Assembly (NCBI GenBank): GCA_013399115.1
Contig: VXAA01003830.1
Coordinates: forward strand, 336,656-400,655
DNA from: Anseranas semipalmata
Lineage: Eukaryota > Chordata > Aves > Anseriformes > Anseranatidae
Direction: 5' to 3'
DNA length: 64,000 bases
Part shown: positions 14,274 through 27,702 of the stretch, in pieces
Numbering within the stretch: position 1 is the stretch's first letter
How the letters are laid out: each line of letters opens with the position of its first letter
The notes under the pieces: model-generated
The model's database searches: none
Told to the model about the DNA's origin: nothing
Seen by the model: only the letters and a program-made list of their open reading frames with translations
Made by a program: the position numbers and the translations under genes

Positions 14274-15153
14274 AACTTTGGATGAGCAGAGCATAATCAC
14301 CATAATTATGAGTTAATCAAGAAGCTGGAATAAGCAATGCAGCTCCTGAGAAAAGTCCAGCAGTGAAAATTTTCCCTAGCATTACAAGAGGCCTCTGGTT
14401 CCAGGATAAACCAGGGAGAAGACAGTCTGGACCTGAATATATGACACTGTTTCCTACTGCATGTGTTTTTGGAGATTTCCCATAGATGCATTGAGCAGGC
14501 CCAAGTCTGCTTAATGGAAAGAAAAAGATGAGTGCTTGAGGCAACATGGCAGCAGACAAGCGTGACAAATTTCAAGATTCTGGACAGCTTCAGAAACTAA
14601 AACCAAACAACACAAATCGGGGAGACAAAAAGTGCAGAGTATTTACTCTGATACAATGATAAGAACATTTGGATTCCGAAACAACAGCCGCCTTCTGCAA
14701 TATCTATTATAATGAACGGCATTAAATTATTTATTTTAGAAATTAAAAAACACCCTAGTGAATTATTCATCTCTTTCTGTGACTTGAGAGGAGATGGTAT
14801 GGTACAGCACAGCTTGTTATAATACACAGCAGTATTTTGATTTGCAGATTTAAAGAATTTCAGATTGCTTAGAGATACATGAGGCTCCATGGTGGTATGT
14901 AACATAATTTCTCACACAGTCTACCCATTGGAACAACTCTTGCCTTAGAGGAGGTAAGTGGTAATGTGAAACATGTTGTTTCCTATTGTGAAGTTTTAAA
15001 GAAATGCATTAACTGCAAATACTTAGATTTTTCCCTTCATTAATATTCTAGTTCAATATATGCTACTAACGGGCAGCTCTGGGACAGCTCAGACAGCCTG
15101 GCTGATACATAATAAAACCAAGGGCCCTTGCTAGCTCAAGCATTGAAGTTTTC

Positions 15154-15233
15154 CAGGAGAATAATTCCACTGATTTCAGAAGAACTCCTCCTTATTTACT
15201 GAGGTACATGTGACAAGAAAATCAGGCTCAAAG
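15154..15233. repeat. degenerate palindromic relic, possible copy 2
   Basis: GGAGAATAATTCCACTGATT, then TTCAGAAGAACTCCTCC and an ending AAAATCAGGCTCAAAG follows the same amniote palindromic repeat (ggagtaactccactgatttca ... gagttactcctgattta ... gcagaatcaggccc). No open frame; assignment is by remembered pattern only. Confidence 0.4.
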
Positions 15234-18200
15234 CAATTGTATTGACAGTTTGACAAATCTCACTTTAATCTCCACAGAGAAACATAATAGTTGAGATTTC
15301 CATTTAAAATATATCTGTTTTGATGAAATATAAAAGAATATGCTTTAACAAGTTGCCGTACCATTTTCAATCAGCACAAAAGCACAGATCACATTTTAGA
15401 GAGGTATTGTGAAATATTTTTAATGAAACTTGCACAGAAGTCCTCCCTCTGAGAAAACTCAACCTACCAGACTAATATATCAATAGAAAAGGAAAATGAG
15501 ACATGAAAACAAACTCTGGATAGATGACGATAGGAAATGTTAGCCAGCCTAGAGGAAAGGAAAGGTTTGGAATTTAATGCAAAATTTAACTCTTCTTTTG
15601 ACACAGGCAATTTTCAATGCTTCTTTGGTTGCAAAGTCTACAGATGTTAAGACTATTTGTTGAGGAGTCGGATGTAAAAATAAATTGTTCTAGGAAAGCT
15701 CTCAAATGTTTGACAGGCCTGAAAAATCAAGTCAGTTATTAAGGACTGTAAAGAGAGGCCTATCTCCAAGTCCGATTTTTTCCAACATCCTTGATCTCAA
15801 ATCGTCCATGAAAAAATACATTGTCTTCCTGTAGCGTTTTCGCTTATCCAGCTAATGTCTGAGTCATCAGCTGCATTTGCGAAGGGAGAACATATACAAG
15901 GAATTTTATACTACCATGTCCCCATTTGAGCTTGATCATAAAAGTAGTCTGCTACAGGAAGGGATGAGGTTGGAATGGTACAGAGGTCTCAAGCCTTGTA
16001 GTGATCACCTGCAAGTGTACATCAGGGACTATCTGGAGCAGGACATGCTGTGGGGTTGGGCTGAGCACCTTTGCTCCCACATGACCACTACACACAGGGC
16101 AAAGACCCTTCATCCTGCAGAGCCTCAGATCCCCAGCCATGAAAAGGAGATAGAAAACCGTCCCTGGCCTAGTCCTCTTCTACCATTTTTAGTATAAAAT
16201 ATTTTGTGGGAATTGATTCCTACTGAATAACTGAGCTGCACTTCACACAGTGAAGTCCCCAGTCTCCAGTGGTGCCTCTTGTAATACAAATAAACTATAG
16301 TGATAAATATGTCTCCTGAGGAACAAGTTTCCCTGAGCCAGTGGAGCTCTGAGCAGCCCCCTTAGGCAAATTCACCCTTTCATGCTTAGCATTTAAAACT
16401 CATTTTATGAGCTGGTTATAAGCTTATAATGTTTAATCTTTGCCTAATACTTTTTATGGGGTCCTTGTGGATGAAGGGTACACTTAGAGGGAAAGTCAGG
16501 CTATGTGAATACTGCTGAATGCAAGAGCTAGGAGGACTGGTTAGATGAGAATTTGGGAATAATCCTGCAGTCCTTAACACCAGAACTTGAAAATGAGGGA
16601 ATTAAGGCTCTTTATGGCAATTCTGCTTTTTTTTTTTCTAGCTCCTGTTTTGGGCCATGAAAGTTTCCCTGTAGCCAAGACAGATACGCTAATGGCTGGA
16701 TGGTCCATTCAGTTATTATATTGTCTTGTAATAAAAGCAACATTAACTTGCTTTATCAAAACCGTAACTGACTGCAGTGGGGATATTCAGCCCTTAAAAC
16801 TCCCATTGACTGTTACCTGAGGGACCCACACAGGAGGCTGACTTTTCGTCCTATTGCATTATTTGCAAGGTAACTGTGCTCACCTCTCTTTGTAGTGGCT
16901 GGTCCTCATGGGAAGCATCTCCATAATACTCACCAGCTATGAAATGCTACTCTGTTTAGCTCAAAGGAAAGAAGTTTGTGCTTTCTGTAGCGGTGGGGTG
17001 CAACCCTGGCTCAGTCCCTACCAATGACCTACAGAAGGATCACTCCACTCATCTGCAGAAAGGCCTTTTCTTCCCCACTCATCCAGTCCTTTCTGGACCT
17101 ACTCTGTGAGCTTGTGATGGGTAAGTTCTCCCAGGAAAAAAAGCAGAGCTCAGGTCCTTGCAAAAAAAGGAAAGCCCTGATGACTTCCAGAGAGTTTGGG
17201 TCATGGCCTCTGCACTCCTGCCCTTCTCTTCTACCCACTGCTTTCTGTATGTAAATGCATTTGTTCCCCCACGCTGGATGGCATACAGTGCACACACCCA
17301 TGGGCATCCTCTATCCACCTCCACAGAAAAGCAGTCACTTGCTACTTTCTGCACCCACACAAGCGTCTTCCTGCAACACCACCTCTTCACAGAGCTTTGT
17401 AAACACCAGCAAATCCATGTGGCAGAGACTCTGCCAACCCACCAAAGACTCAGATCTCACAAAACGGAGCTCTGTGAGATGTGTCCTCTCAGAGGACTCC
17501 AAGCCTTCCATAACTCCATTATCACCACCCAGGGAAAGCCTTCTGGCTTCTCCAGCGTTACTCTAAACTAACAGTCCTGCAGTCCCAGCCACTGCTCTCA
17601 CACGTAAGCGGTACTGATACAGTCGGCCGCATGAACCCCAATCCCTCATCCATCAAGGCTTTCTGTTCAATATTGCTGGTTCTGGTGATCACACAAACAC
17701 TGCAAGACCCTCTACTCTTTATTCTGTCCAAATACAGACCACCGACAGAAAAAAATGTTATACTTTTGGAAACGTGAGCTGAATCTGGCTCTCTCTTTTA
17801 TGAAGAACAACACATTATTTCAATGCATCTGGCTCTTCATGTATCGAGCTCGCCTAATGTTTTGATGACAAATAAATAACTGTCTTTGCTTTTAACTCAT
17901 TTATGCTGACTGCTCCCCATAGCCATTTGCAGTACAATGCAATGTTAAATTGTCCACGTGAATTGGAAATCAATTCTATTGAACTATTACTCTTATTGAT
18001 CTCAGTAAACATTGCAGGCTCTTACCTCGCACCCAAATGACACCTGTGATGGACAAAAACATGATGAACCAGTATAGGCCCACTATAGTGACAGAGCAGA
18101 AAGCCCCTGGATACTCACTCAAGACGTCTACCTGGATGAAAATAAACAGGAATTATTTGGATGATTCAGATCAAATGCTGCAAAAAAACGCAGAGATTAT

Positions 18201-19897
18201 TTACACTGCAATGAAAAACTTTGGCTCATACAGTACTTTTAAGCAATTTTCCTCATACCATAGAAACAGGATTGCAATAGACAGTAATTATTCCAGTCTT
18301 TAATACGGACTTTATTCCCCCTCCTTTTTCTCCTCCCGCAGAGAAAAATAAAATATAGGTAGTAATTTTCTTGCATTGGCCAACACACGGCTGTGTGTGA
18401 AGAATACTCTCTGGATATCCAGCACGATGTAGGCTTTGATGGATGGAAATAAAAGATCATTCTCTGCAAGCTGGAGCTGAAATGTTAGCCTTTGAGAGCA
18501 AAGGTTATTTTATCAGGAAATAAATCAGAGCCCTCTTTCATTACTGTTTTTTTCCGAGCTCATCTCAGTGATGACTAGGGTGTGTGTTCAGACCACAGGA
18601 ATCTGAAGAACCACCCAGTCGCTTCATCAGTCCTAGAAGACGACAGGGCTCAGAGTCAAAGCAACACCATCCTGGATTTTTTTTTTTTCTCCTTCAGTCT
18701 TATTCCTGTTTGTTTGTTTGGATGTTCTCATTTATAGGCTGGTGGTTACAGTTCATTTTGTGGATCCTGAGCCAAGAAGCGCTGGGTTTTGCTCCCAGCA
18801 GCCTGTCCCCTGTGCCGCTGCGCTGAGAGATGCCATCCCAGAGTTCTTCCTGATGGGTCCCCAGGGAGCCACTGGCCCCCAGGCATGGGGAGCGCTGCAT
18901 CCGAGGCCCTTTCTGTGGATTAATATTCATGGCTCTCTGGTGCCTGTCTTCAAAGGAGAGGCTCTGCCCTTCTGTCTGGCATGTTGGCTCACAGCTGGCC
19001 ATGGGCTCGTGTGTGACAGAGATAGCATGCAGGCTGCAGAGGTGGCTGACCCACCAGCAATGGGGCTTGGGGATGTAGCTTTGGAGCCTCCAGACCCTCA
19101 CAGAAGGAGAAGACATGTTGTAGGCCTTTCCTCCTCATGGGAGGAGGATGGACACCAGTGGGAGAGGAAATGAGAAACAGGACACGACAGGGAGACATCA
19201 CTCCCCCTCTGTGTGTCTGAAGAGAGGGTCTGATGGGAGCAATGAGTGAGGAGAGGAAAAGGGCAGAATGTGGGCAGGAACATGCGGGTGGCAAAGGTGC
19301 CACTGCGACAAACCAGCACCTACACTGGCGTCCCGGGGAGTGGTGGGGCACCAGCACAGGCAACGCGCTGGCAGCCAGCGGGACAAAACAGCACAGGAGT
19401 GGCCTTGGAGTAGGACCTTGGGGTAGGATCTGGATACGTGAGCAAGCAAGGAGGGTAAATAAAGGGCTTGGCCAGGGAGCCAGGCCCATGCAGCTTCCAC
19501 AGCCCGTGGCCTGTAGCGCTTTCCTACCTCAAAACCTGAAATAAACTTGGACACCACACCTTCAAGAAAAGATACAGCTATTTATAAACATTCCAGCTAT
19601 GCCTTTGATGCTATTTCAAAACCCTAAGATATAATTTAGTTTAAAAAAAAAAAAAAAAGAGAGTATGAGAGAAGAGGGGAAAAAAGAGTTTAAAAACAGA
19701 AATAAAGTCCTACCATCACATTTCACTGCTGACCTACAGGCCTCACTCAGCCCCAGTTTCTCAGCAATCAGATTTTTTAATTCACTGATTTATTACTGAA
19801 TTTTTATACAATTAAATGTGTATTTTTTTCAGATATAAATTTTACAGTTATCAGCTGATAAACATGCATCCCCTTTGCCCGTTTGGGAAAGACAATT

Positions 19898-19992
19898 GAT
19901 ATCACCACTTTACACATGGCAAAACTAAGGCATCAACACACTAGATGACATGCCAAGTCTGCCAAGGCAAGCCTATGTCAGAGATAAGACAA
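19898..19992 (-). mobile_element. ancient MIR/L3-like relic, antisense
   Basis: CACTTTACACATGGCAAAAC followed by TAAGGCATCA and, further on, CAAGTCTGCCAAGGCAAGCC follows the well-known reversed core 'tttacagatggggaaactgaggca ... cttgcccaaggtca' of MIR/L2/L3 repeats. It is heavily decayed. The exact family cannot be assigned by eye. Confidence 0.55.
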
Positions 19993-21700
19993 GAGCACAT
20001 GACTGCTTCATTTTCAGGTCTGATGCTAAATGTCAAGCTTTTCTTTTTTAATCTATTTTACTGCAACCTGGCAATGATTGTAAGTCTGACTAGAGAAATC
20101 AGATCTTCAAACCGAATGTCTCTCAGTGATCTCTCTGTGACTCCTACATTTATTTCACACCAATATCCTGCCAGAGATGGAGTTTTTGCCTGTTCTTGAC
20201 AAGAGTGTAGATTAAATAACATCTTAATTATTAGACATACCTACATCTTTTTGGAGGTCTCCTTGTTACATAGCAAAGGTCACAAAGGAGCTGCAACATC
20301 CAAACTTTAGCAATGCCATTGATCAAGATCCATGCAATGATATTAGCCACCACAGAAGGCTCCTTTGGATAAAATATGAAGAATTTGTGCTGGTGTAAAT
20401 GGGTCATCTCATTAGGACCTCTTCTGTTTACCCATATTTTGCACAGCTTGTAGACATTCTGTTTAGTAAAGTCCTCTGACTACCTTCTCATACATGAATA
20501 CACACAGGAACTCATTAGCAACCTCCCTGTGATAAGCAATACTTGGTTTTTGAAAGCTCTCTGAAATGACACACTGCAGCTATCCAAATGTCATTAAAGA
20601 AAGGATAGCAACAACTTTGAGACTCATTGGCTTAAAAATTACAAAAGATGGATGCACATGCTCTGAGTATTCCCATCTGTCCTGAAAAGTCTCTGGTTAA
20701 GTTTTGCTGGTGCAGCAAACAACCTGTTTGGGACAGATCTTCCCTGGCCTCTTCGGGTGAGGTGAGAGGAGAATATGAACCAGCATTTCATTGTCATGAG
20801 GAAGCACGTCAGATCTGGTATGTTTTAGAAGGCGGCATTTTAACCACAGCTTTGACCTTTTCTGGTCCTGGCCTTGTGCCTGCTATATCAATCACATGCT
20901 ATGAGAACAGCAGCTGGGTTTATCACAGCATACATTTTTCCTTTATTTAATTACAGTCCTGCAGCCTAAATTATCTGCACAGCTTTGTTTGAAGTTTATA
21001 ATGCATGCTTTGAACGTCCCTCAAACTTCCCACTGATCTTGGAAACCTTCCTCTGATTGCTCTGGAAGGTTTCTGGAGCACCCATGATACTGAGCAGGAA
21101 CCAACAAAATCAGCATCCTCAGTGAAGTGTAAGAGACAGAGACTAATTTGCCAAACACAGCAGTTGCATCTATGTGATATATATTATATTACGTTACATT
21201 TATACCCATTCGCTCCAGAAGTACAGTCTCAATTCTTCTCTTCCTTTAAGGCCTGTATATTGCACAGCTGATACAAAATAAAAGCTTCCAGGCATCAGAG
21301 CCCTTCTGCCCAGGAGCACTGGGAAATGCGGATGCGGCTCCCCGACCTCACAGAGGGTCCTCCATCCGTCCCACGCTCCTGCAGGGGACTGCCTCCATAC
21401 CTGCCGAGTTTAACATTTACGACAGACTGAATGCATGTCTAACTGTGGGATGGGGGGGTGGGAAGAGACACCAAAATATACTGTGAGCAGACATCTCTTA
21501 AACACCATTTTCAAAATGCCTCAAGGATTATTCACCTCATTTTAAATACATACTGTATTTTAGACCTGCTTAAATATATCTTTCACTGAAGACTGGACAA
21601 GTTCCAACAAAGTCATCCATGTATTTGAGGTAAATGATACGCAATTTATGACCATCTGTTATTTTATTAAATAAAAAACAACAAAAACTGTCCTTACCAG

Positions 21701-21723
21701 AAAAAAAAAAAAAAAAAAAAAAA
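21701..21723. repeat. A23 homopolymer
   Basis: The longest uninterrupted homopolymer in the window. An AATAAA occurs about 30 bases upstream, but the sequence before it has no coding character, so a processed retrocopy is not supported. Confidence 0.9.
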
Positions 21724-21891
21724 GACTTCCCAGAAGAAAACACGTATTTACTTAATATTATGGCTGCAATACAAGTTAACAGAAGCCAAGAGATTCAAAG
21801 TCAAGGCTCCCCTTTATGCTTTTACCTCAGCAGCTATATGAGGTAAGAGCCGAGTGCCAGCCATAACTTGCATTTCTTGTCCAGTGCTGGT

Positions 21892-21913
21892 TAATGTACA
21901 AATTTGTACATTA
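21892..21913. repeat. perfect 22-bp palindrome
   Basis: Two 11-base arms, TAATGTACAAA followed immediately by its exact reverse complement TTTGTACATTA. The flanking bases break the symmetry. It lies in intergenic DNA about 170 bases from a 23-base A run. Confidence 0.9.
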
Positions 21914-24900
21914 TGGAAACAAGCTTCCTCTGTTCAGTCAAACCCTTTCCTGCTTTTGCAGTGCCCACAATAAGCACCCAGCAGTATCCTTTTCCTGACT
22001 CTTTTATCTCTCAGCCTTTTTAAGCATATTCCTGAAGATTTAGACAACTCTGGGCACTGGATTCCTCCCCTGACATCTCTGGACTCGGGTCCCTGGGCTC
22101 AGCAACCCTCTCAGTCCACACTGCTCAGCCCTACAGGCACTAACGTGAAGCTGATCCCTGTCCTGAACCAATGATGGGCTTTCCCAGCCATTTTACATAG
22201 GGCCCAGCAGGACTGGGAGCAATATATGGCCATACTGGTGCCAGCGCAACGGTATTTTTCCTGTTTGCTCTGATTTCTCTCTTCCCTCGCAAGCCAGATG
22301 AAGATCAGGATTTTACAGGTCCCATCCCACCTGAACACTTGTCACAGCAGCAGCTTGCAAGTCCCTATCCACAAACTCAACTATTATTTACCATATATAT
22401 TGCCCGAAATTAACACCTGAGCCATGGACCAGGACCCTGCTGTGTCAGGTGCTGAGCAACCTCAGAAATGAGGGATGATTCCTACTCTGACAAGCATACT
22501 GGGAGGAAAGGCTGACCCCATGGTTGCAAACAAGCACTGCTCATTGCCCTCAACCAGTAACACCGCATACCAGCTAATATCATTTCCCGATATATTTTCC
22601 AGTGTCTTGTCCAGGGAATTTGTTCTCACAGTGGCACAAGGGGAGGTGAGAAGGGTATGTGCGGGGGGTGAGAGGAGATGCCCCCGTTAAGGGTTTTTGG
22701 GAGTAATGGCTTGCACTTGAATTCAGTGCATGCTGGCTGAAAGGCAAGAGGATTAAAGGGTTGCATACCAAGTGGAATTAAGAAGTGCTAGTTTTCCTAG
22801 CTCCTATAATTTGTAAAGAACGGAAAGAAAAAAAAAATCTCATGGAATTAATCTATTTCTTATGCTCATTCCAGCTGTGTTTAATTTACCCTCTGCTATT
22901 TCTCCCCTCTGATCGAGGAATGCTGTATCCTTACATTCATATTTCCCCTCAAAATCCCCACGTTGAGCAGAGCTTTTCTTAATTGCTTTAATATGCTGTG
23001 TTCTGGGACAGGGGAAGCTGATCCAGAGCAACAAGGGCTGCTTCTGCCCTGCTCCCCAGCCAGCACCATGCTCCTCACCCTCTCCCCACACCATCCCGCT
23101 CGACCTAGTGCTGCACGTGCGGAGAAGAAGTGGTGCCCAGTGCTTGACACGGTCACACCTGTCGCAGCCTGCAGCAAAGCCAGAATACTCCCCTCCGCCT
23201 GGCTTGCTTTTGCTCATGGATTAAAAGGCAAGCAAGAGGCCTCCAGGCAGCCCACCACTGATGTAGCAACCTACATGCCAGATGGACCAAGCCTGGAAGA
23301 GCAGGGATGGGGGCAATGCTAAGCCAGCGAGGCAAGGGGATTGCGAAAGAGAGAAGCCAGGGAAGAGTTTTTTCATTTGCGTGTGTGTGTGTTCGCCTTG
23401 ACCCAGCTTGCAGTGGGTTTCTGGCCAGAGCATCTTGGGTAAACTGGGCTCTGCATCCAGCGTGGTCCTGCACATGTCCCAAGGGCTGCCAATGGAGCAT
23501 CAGGGCTGCAGGCAGCACGTGGCAGCCCGAGCACTGGCTGCTAGCGCTGATGCCACTGGGAGACCTCCCTGCAGACCAAACAAGACCCTGCCACCATCAG
23601 TTAGTGCTAGGTGGAGAAATGATGCTTGTATCCCAGCCCAGAACCAGGGCAAGGACAAATCCTCTGCCACTTCCCTCAGCCAGTCACCTACCACCCCACC
23701 TTGCAGATGGGGCGTTGCAAGGCCACGGGAAGCCTCTGCTCCCCAGGAGAACCAAGAGCCCCCATGAGCTGTCACCTATGGTTTGATTTTTTCCCATAGG
23801 CCAAACATCTGGCTGCATAACAGGATTCTATCCCTCATCTGATGTGTTATTCCCTTCAGCGGGAGAGGAACCACCAAGGATGAGCCACCAAGGGGTGATG
23901 TATCTGGCCCTCTCCATAATGACCAGACTAAACATAACACAGCACTTTGCCAAAATAATCACTTCCATTGTAGCCACGCTCTCACACTCTGTGCAAGTCA
24001 TCAGGCCTAACTTATGTGGCAGAACTGTGCAGCAAAATGGGAATTGTACAGCAATTTATGGGGGCTAGGATGAATATTCTGGCCAACAACTTCCTCCTCA
24101 GGAAGCTTCCCTGCTGGTATTTCTTCTCCCCCTGCCCCAGTCCTGTCCCTGCCTATGTGCCTAGCCCAGCTCAGTCTTACTCGTGTGCCCCTTGCTAGGA
24201 GTCTGCAGAGACAGCCCCTCTGCATGCTTCAGGGTACGTTGCTCCTACATTTGGGAGCTGCTCCGGGGAAGCCTGGGACACAACGTGTGGCAGGACTCTT
24301 ATTTTTTCTTTTCCCCTTAGTTTCCCATTCTGGTCTATTCCAGAGACAGCTGAACAACTGTAAATAGACCAAACTCTTGGAAGGGAAGAAAAATAAAGAA
24401 GAAAGGCAGGCGAGTGAGATGATGACGTGAAGTTATGCAGCACAACCGGGAAGCTGACAAAGAGGTAAATTATGTGGCCTTCTGCAGGGACGGCTAACGG
24501 CAGCATGCACACGGTGCCCTGCCTTCAGCTTTGAGATGGCCGACACGGAGGAGACCCGTCGTCTGCAGCGAGCTGGGCTGGGTCTCCTGGATGCCAGGGG
24601 ACACCGGCACCACCATGCCCACTAACAGGCCGACCTGGGGTTTCCTCCTCTTGCAGCCACAGGTATGCTTCACCACCGTCTGGCTGGCTGCTGCTATTTA
24701 TGCCACGATTTTCTAAAAATGTGCCTCGGCCTAGGAGCCCAGGCTGTTGCCAACCTCCTTCTTTAATAAAAGTAACAACAGCAAAGTATTGAAAATCACA
24801 AGGCATTCAGAAATATACAGACTCCTTTATGGGTGAAATAATCTAATAGACAAGCTGTTGTTAATTTACAGCCTCGATTTTCAGACACACTTCTTGAGTC

Positions 24901-25200
24901 AAAAGTACTTCCTGCCCCATAATTCCTACAGGGACACAGGTGGCCCAAATTGCAGTATACATCTACTGTACATTAAAATGTATTTCGGACTTAGCTTAAA
25001 CATTTCTGAAATCTCAAGTTTATGTCTAGACTATTTTAATCAGCTAAATGTCATAATAAGCCATATGTTGGGCTTGATAGGTTACATATACCAGCCCCGC
25101 TCATAAAGTATCAAAAGGTGTTTTTAAAAAGGAGTCTGTGTTTGTTTTACCAGGAAAATGGTGCTTTTAGTCAGTCGTATCAAACCTACTGGCAAAGTGC

Positions 25201-25295
25201 ACGGGCTCTGACGTAACTACTGGGAGCCAGGGAGCCGGTGCGGCCGTGGCGCGGGGGAACAGAGATGGCTCAGTGCGCTCCACTGCTCCGCTGGC
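25201..25295. promoter_or_regulatory. CpG cluster, possible regulatory site
   Basis: Nine CpG in about 95 bases, including GCGCGG and GCGC. No adjacent gene is seen, so function is inference only. Confidence 0.25.
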
Positions 25296-25511
25296 CAGGA
25301 GCTGCTCTCCACCACCCTCCAACAGCATTTCCTGGGCTGAAGCAGATGGCTGCTGGCCGTGCAAAAGCGGAGGACGCTGGCAGGTTCCTGAGCACCCTTC
25401 ACATCAGGCCTTCTTGGTGTAGGAGAGGGTTTGCTGGGAGAGAGCAGCGCTGACGCATCTCCTCTGGGTTACACAGAAAGAGAGCTATTGCCCAAAAAGC
25501 TCTGCTACCAC

Positions 25512-25549
25512 CAAATTAAATTAACTTAATTAATTTAATTAAATTAAAG
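25512..25549. repeat. (TTAAT)n-like low-complexity tract
   Basis: AAATTAAATTAACTTAATTA followed by further TTTAATTAAATTAAA. It is self-complementary in several registers and sits inside an otherwise G+C-richer stretch. Confidence 0.8.
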
Positions 25550-27619
25550 ATCAATCATGCCTTTTCTGGTAGAAAATAGCAACAATCAAAGTCTCCTGAG
25601 CATTCTCAAGGCACAGGCCGAAATGCCCAGCCTGGGAAGCACCCCGTGACCCAGGGACGCCTCATGCCAGGAGGACAGTTCCCCACCTCTTCGGCTGAAA
25701 GGGATCCTCTGTTTGCTCCAAGCCACGGAGGGCCTATGGCACACAGACACGTAGCCTGGACTGCCTCCAGCAGCGAGCGGGGATATACATGCACATGAAT
25801 TCATCACACTGTCGTATGAGATTATTTCCTTATGCAAAGCTGGCTCCCTTCTGGACGCAGAAATTCCCCCTCCGTTTCCAGCCACTGCCACCAGGCGGTC
25901 TTGCAGCCCCTGCTCGGGCAGCCTGACCACCAGAAATAATCGGCAGCTGTGGCCCAGGCCGTGGCCTGCGTCCTCCTCATCCCAGCCCCTGGACAGCCTC
26001 AGCTCAGAGCACTTCTTACCCAAAAAACCACACATGGCCCCAGAAGAAATACGTGCGCCTGGTCCAGTGGAGGAAGTCCCAGGAGTTTTATGGCCAGGCA
26101 CTTGCCCTTGGAAGCTCCCCAAGGACTCAAGGTACATATAGCAGAGCTTAAAGAGCATTTTAATTATAGACTTTCCTTAGGAAAAACAGTCCATTCAGTG
26201 CACAGGGATCCACAGGGGAAACACCTGAACTGTGACTAAAAGTGGGGTATCCTTCTGGTTACCGTACCGTAACCACGTGATGAGCAATTTGAGGTACTAG
26301 CTAGAGTAACCTGCAAGCTGTACTTTAACCCCCACATGCAGCCCCCAGTTCTTTGGCTCCTGGGTAATTTCACCGGTCCCTTTCCAAATGCATTTATTCT
26401 TCCTCCTTTTAACAAGCCTCCAGGGCAGAGGGTGAGAGAGAAGTTGTCAGGCTCTCACTCTGCAAATAAAGTGTAGTTTTAAACCTCTGCAGAGTGCGAA
26501 ATACAGCCCAGCGGGGTGAAACCATGAAGCAGCACAGCCTGCCCATGGTATCAGGTAAGAATACTGGCTTTTTTAAAAATATATTTTCCTGTCAGTGTCT
26601 CCACCACAAAACATAAATCCTTACGTGATCCTTTTTTTCAGGATCCCCCTGTTTGCCAGCAGTAAACATCTGAGAGCTGTTTTTATTTCCAAAGCAGTTT
26701 ATTGCTGTGCAAATACCATAATTTTCAGTTTCTACAAACAAAGAGAGATCCTCATCCACCCAGTTCGTTACTATACTTGCTGGGCAGCGGGATGTAGTAA
26801 AAGTCATGATTCCCCTCTATGTCCAAAGTGGAATTCCAGTTTTTAACTCTTTCCCTGCCTTTGAAGGCTTAGGGCTAGTCTCCCTAACCCTGACTAGTCT
26901 ATTTGAACTCCAGTCTGAAAGTCCATCCCACATTCTCCCTCTCACGTTTACCACCTGCAGACACCAGAGGAAGGAACAGCTAGACAGTTACTGACCTATA
27001 TCATCAGCCCACAGAAATTGGTATGGCTTTATTGAAGGTGCAGTGCTGAAGACATGCTCTATCTGCATTTATGGCCTTAGGCCCAAAATAACAATTAGTT
27101 CACGTTCAAGAGCCAAAATTGGTCATTCCCCTTTCCTGGTTCCCACTTTTGCTTGCCCAGATCCAAGACTCCGTATCGCAGCAGTGTAGGTTGGCCCAGT
27201 ATCTTCCAGTCTGTCTGTATATGCCCAGCCATGAGGAGCGAGTTCATTGCCCCAGCAAGCATCCTTGGTGTGTACCACTGCAGGAAGGGGCAAATCCAGC
27301 TGGATTTAGGTGGCCTCCCAAGCTGTTATTGGTAAAGATGGATCAGCTCGTGTAACAGAGGGCACACAAGCAAATGTCATAATTCTGCAACTCTAAAGGA
27401 CTTTCATTCCTAATCTGGGTGAACAGGTACAAAGAAAGGAAAGAAGGAGGCAACCAGGAATAAGTAAGAAATAGGAAACTACCAAATTAATCAGTTTTCT
27501 CAAACACGTGGTTCATCTGAGCTGGGGACTTCTAGTTTTCTATAGAAGCAAATGGTGATGTCAGAACTAGTGTAAGGAAAGGGATAGGGATCAAAATGCC
27601 ATAATTTTGTCAATAAATA

Positions 27620-27702
27620 GGGGCCAAATTCTGTTGTTATATCATTGTATATCCTGAGTTGTGCCACTGTAATTACTAGGATTACAGGTGAATTTTCAGT
27701 TC
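27620..27702. repeat. degenerate palindromic relic, possible copy 3
   Basis: Begins GGGGCCAAATTCTGTTGTTA, the same end motif as at 13449. It continues with TGTATATCCTGAGTT and GATTACAGGTGAATTTTCAG, the order expected for the reptile/bird palindromic repeat. Diverged. Confidence 0.45.

Larger units (their letters stand above)
13538..19897. other. intergenic, no gene recognised
   Basis: Apart from the relic at 15154 and the 14-bp palindrome at 14260, this is unremarkable A+T-rich DNA changing to a G+C-richer patch at about 18770-19510. There long overlapping frames occur on both strands (to 166 codons), a composition effect. Confidence 0.7.
19993..27619. other. intergenic, with a G+C-richer segment
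   Basis: A+T-rich to about 22.9 kb, then G+C-richer to about 26.2 kb. Local CpG clusters lie at 24485-24615 and 25201-25295. No exon with splice sites and a recognisable protein was found. Confidence 0.65.

Noticed and set aside
17800..18010. Possible conserved non-coding element
   Set aside because: It looks unique and repeat-free, but conservation cannot be judged from one sequence.
18718..19544. Overlapping open frames on both strands (up to 166 codons)
   Set aside because: They coincide with a G+C-rich patch where stops are rarer, overlap each other in several frames, and show no domain or splice context.
21560..21723. AATAAA followed by A23, resembling a processed retrocopy tail
   Set aside because: No coding remnant precedes it and no flanking target duplication is evident; polyadenylated retrocopies are rare in birds.
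23153..23786. Frames of 119-159 codons on both strands
   Set aside because: Same composition effect; products are low-complexity Pro/Ala/Cys/His-rich with no family resemblance.
25586..26158. 190-codon minus-strand frame
   Set aside because: Second longest frame but lacks any domain and lies in a G+C-rich patch with another frame overlapping it; treated as chance.
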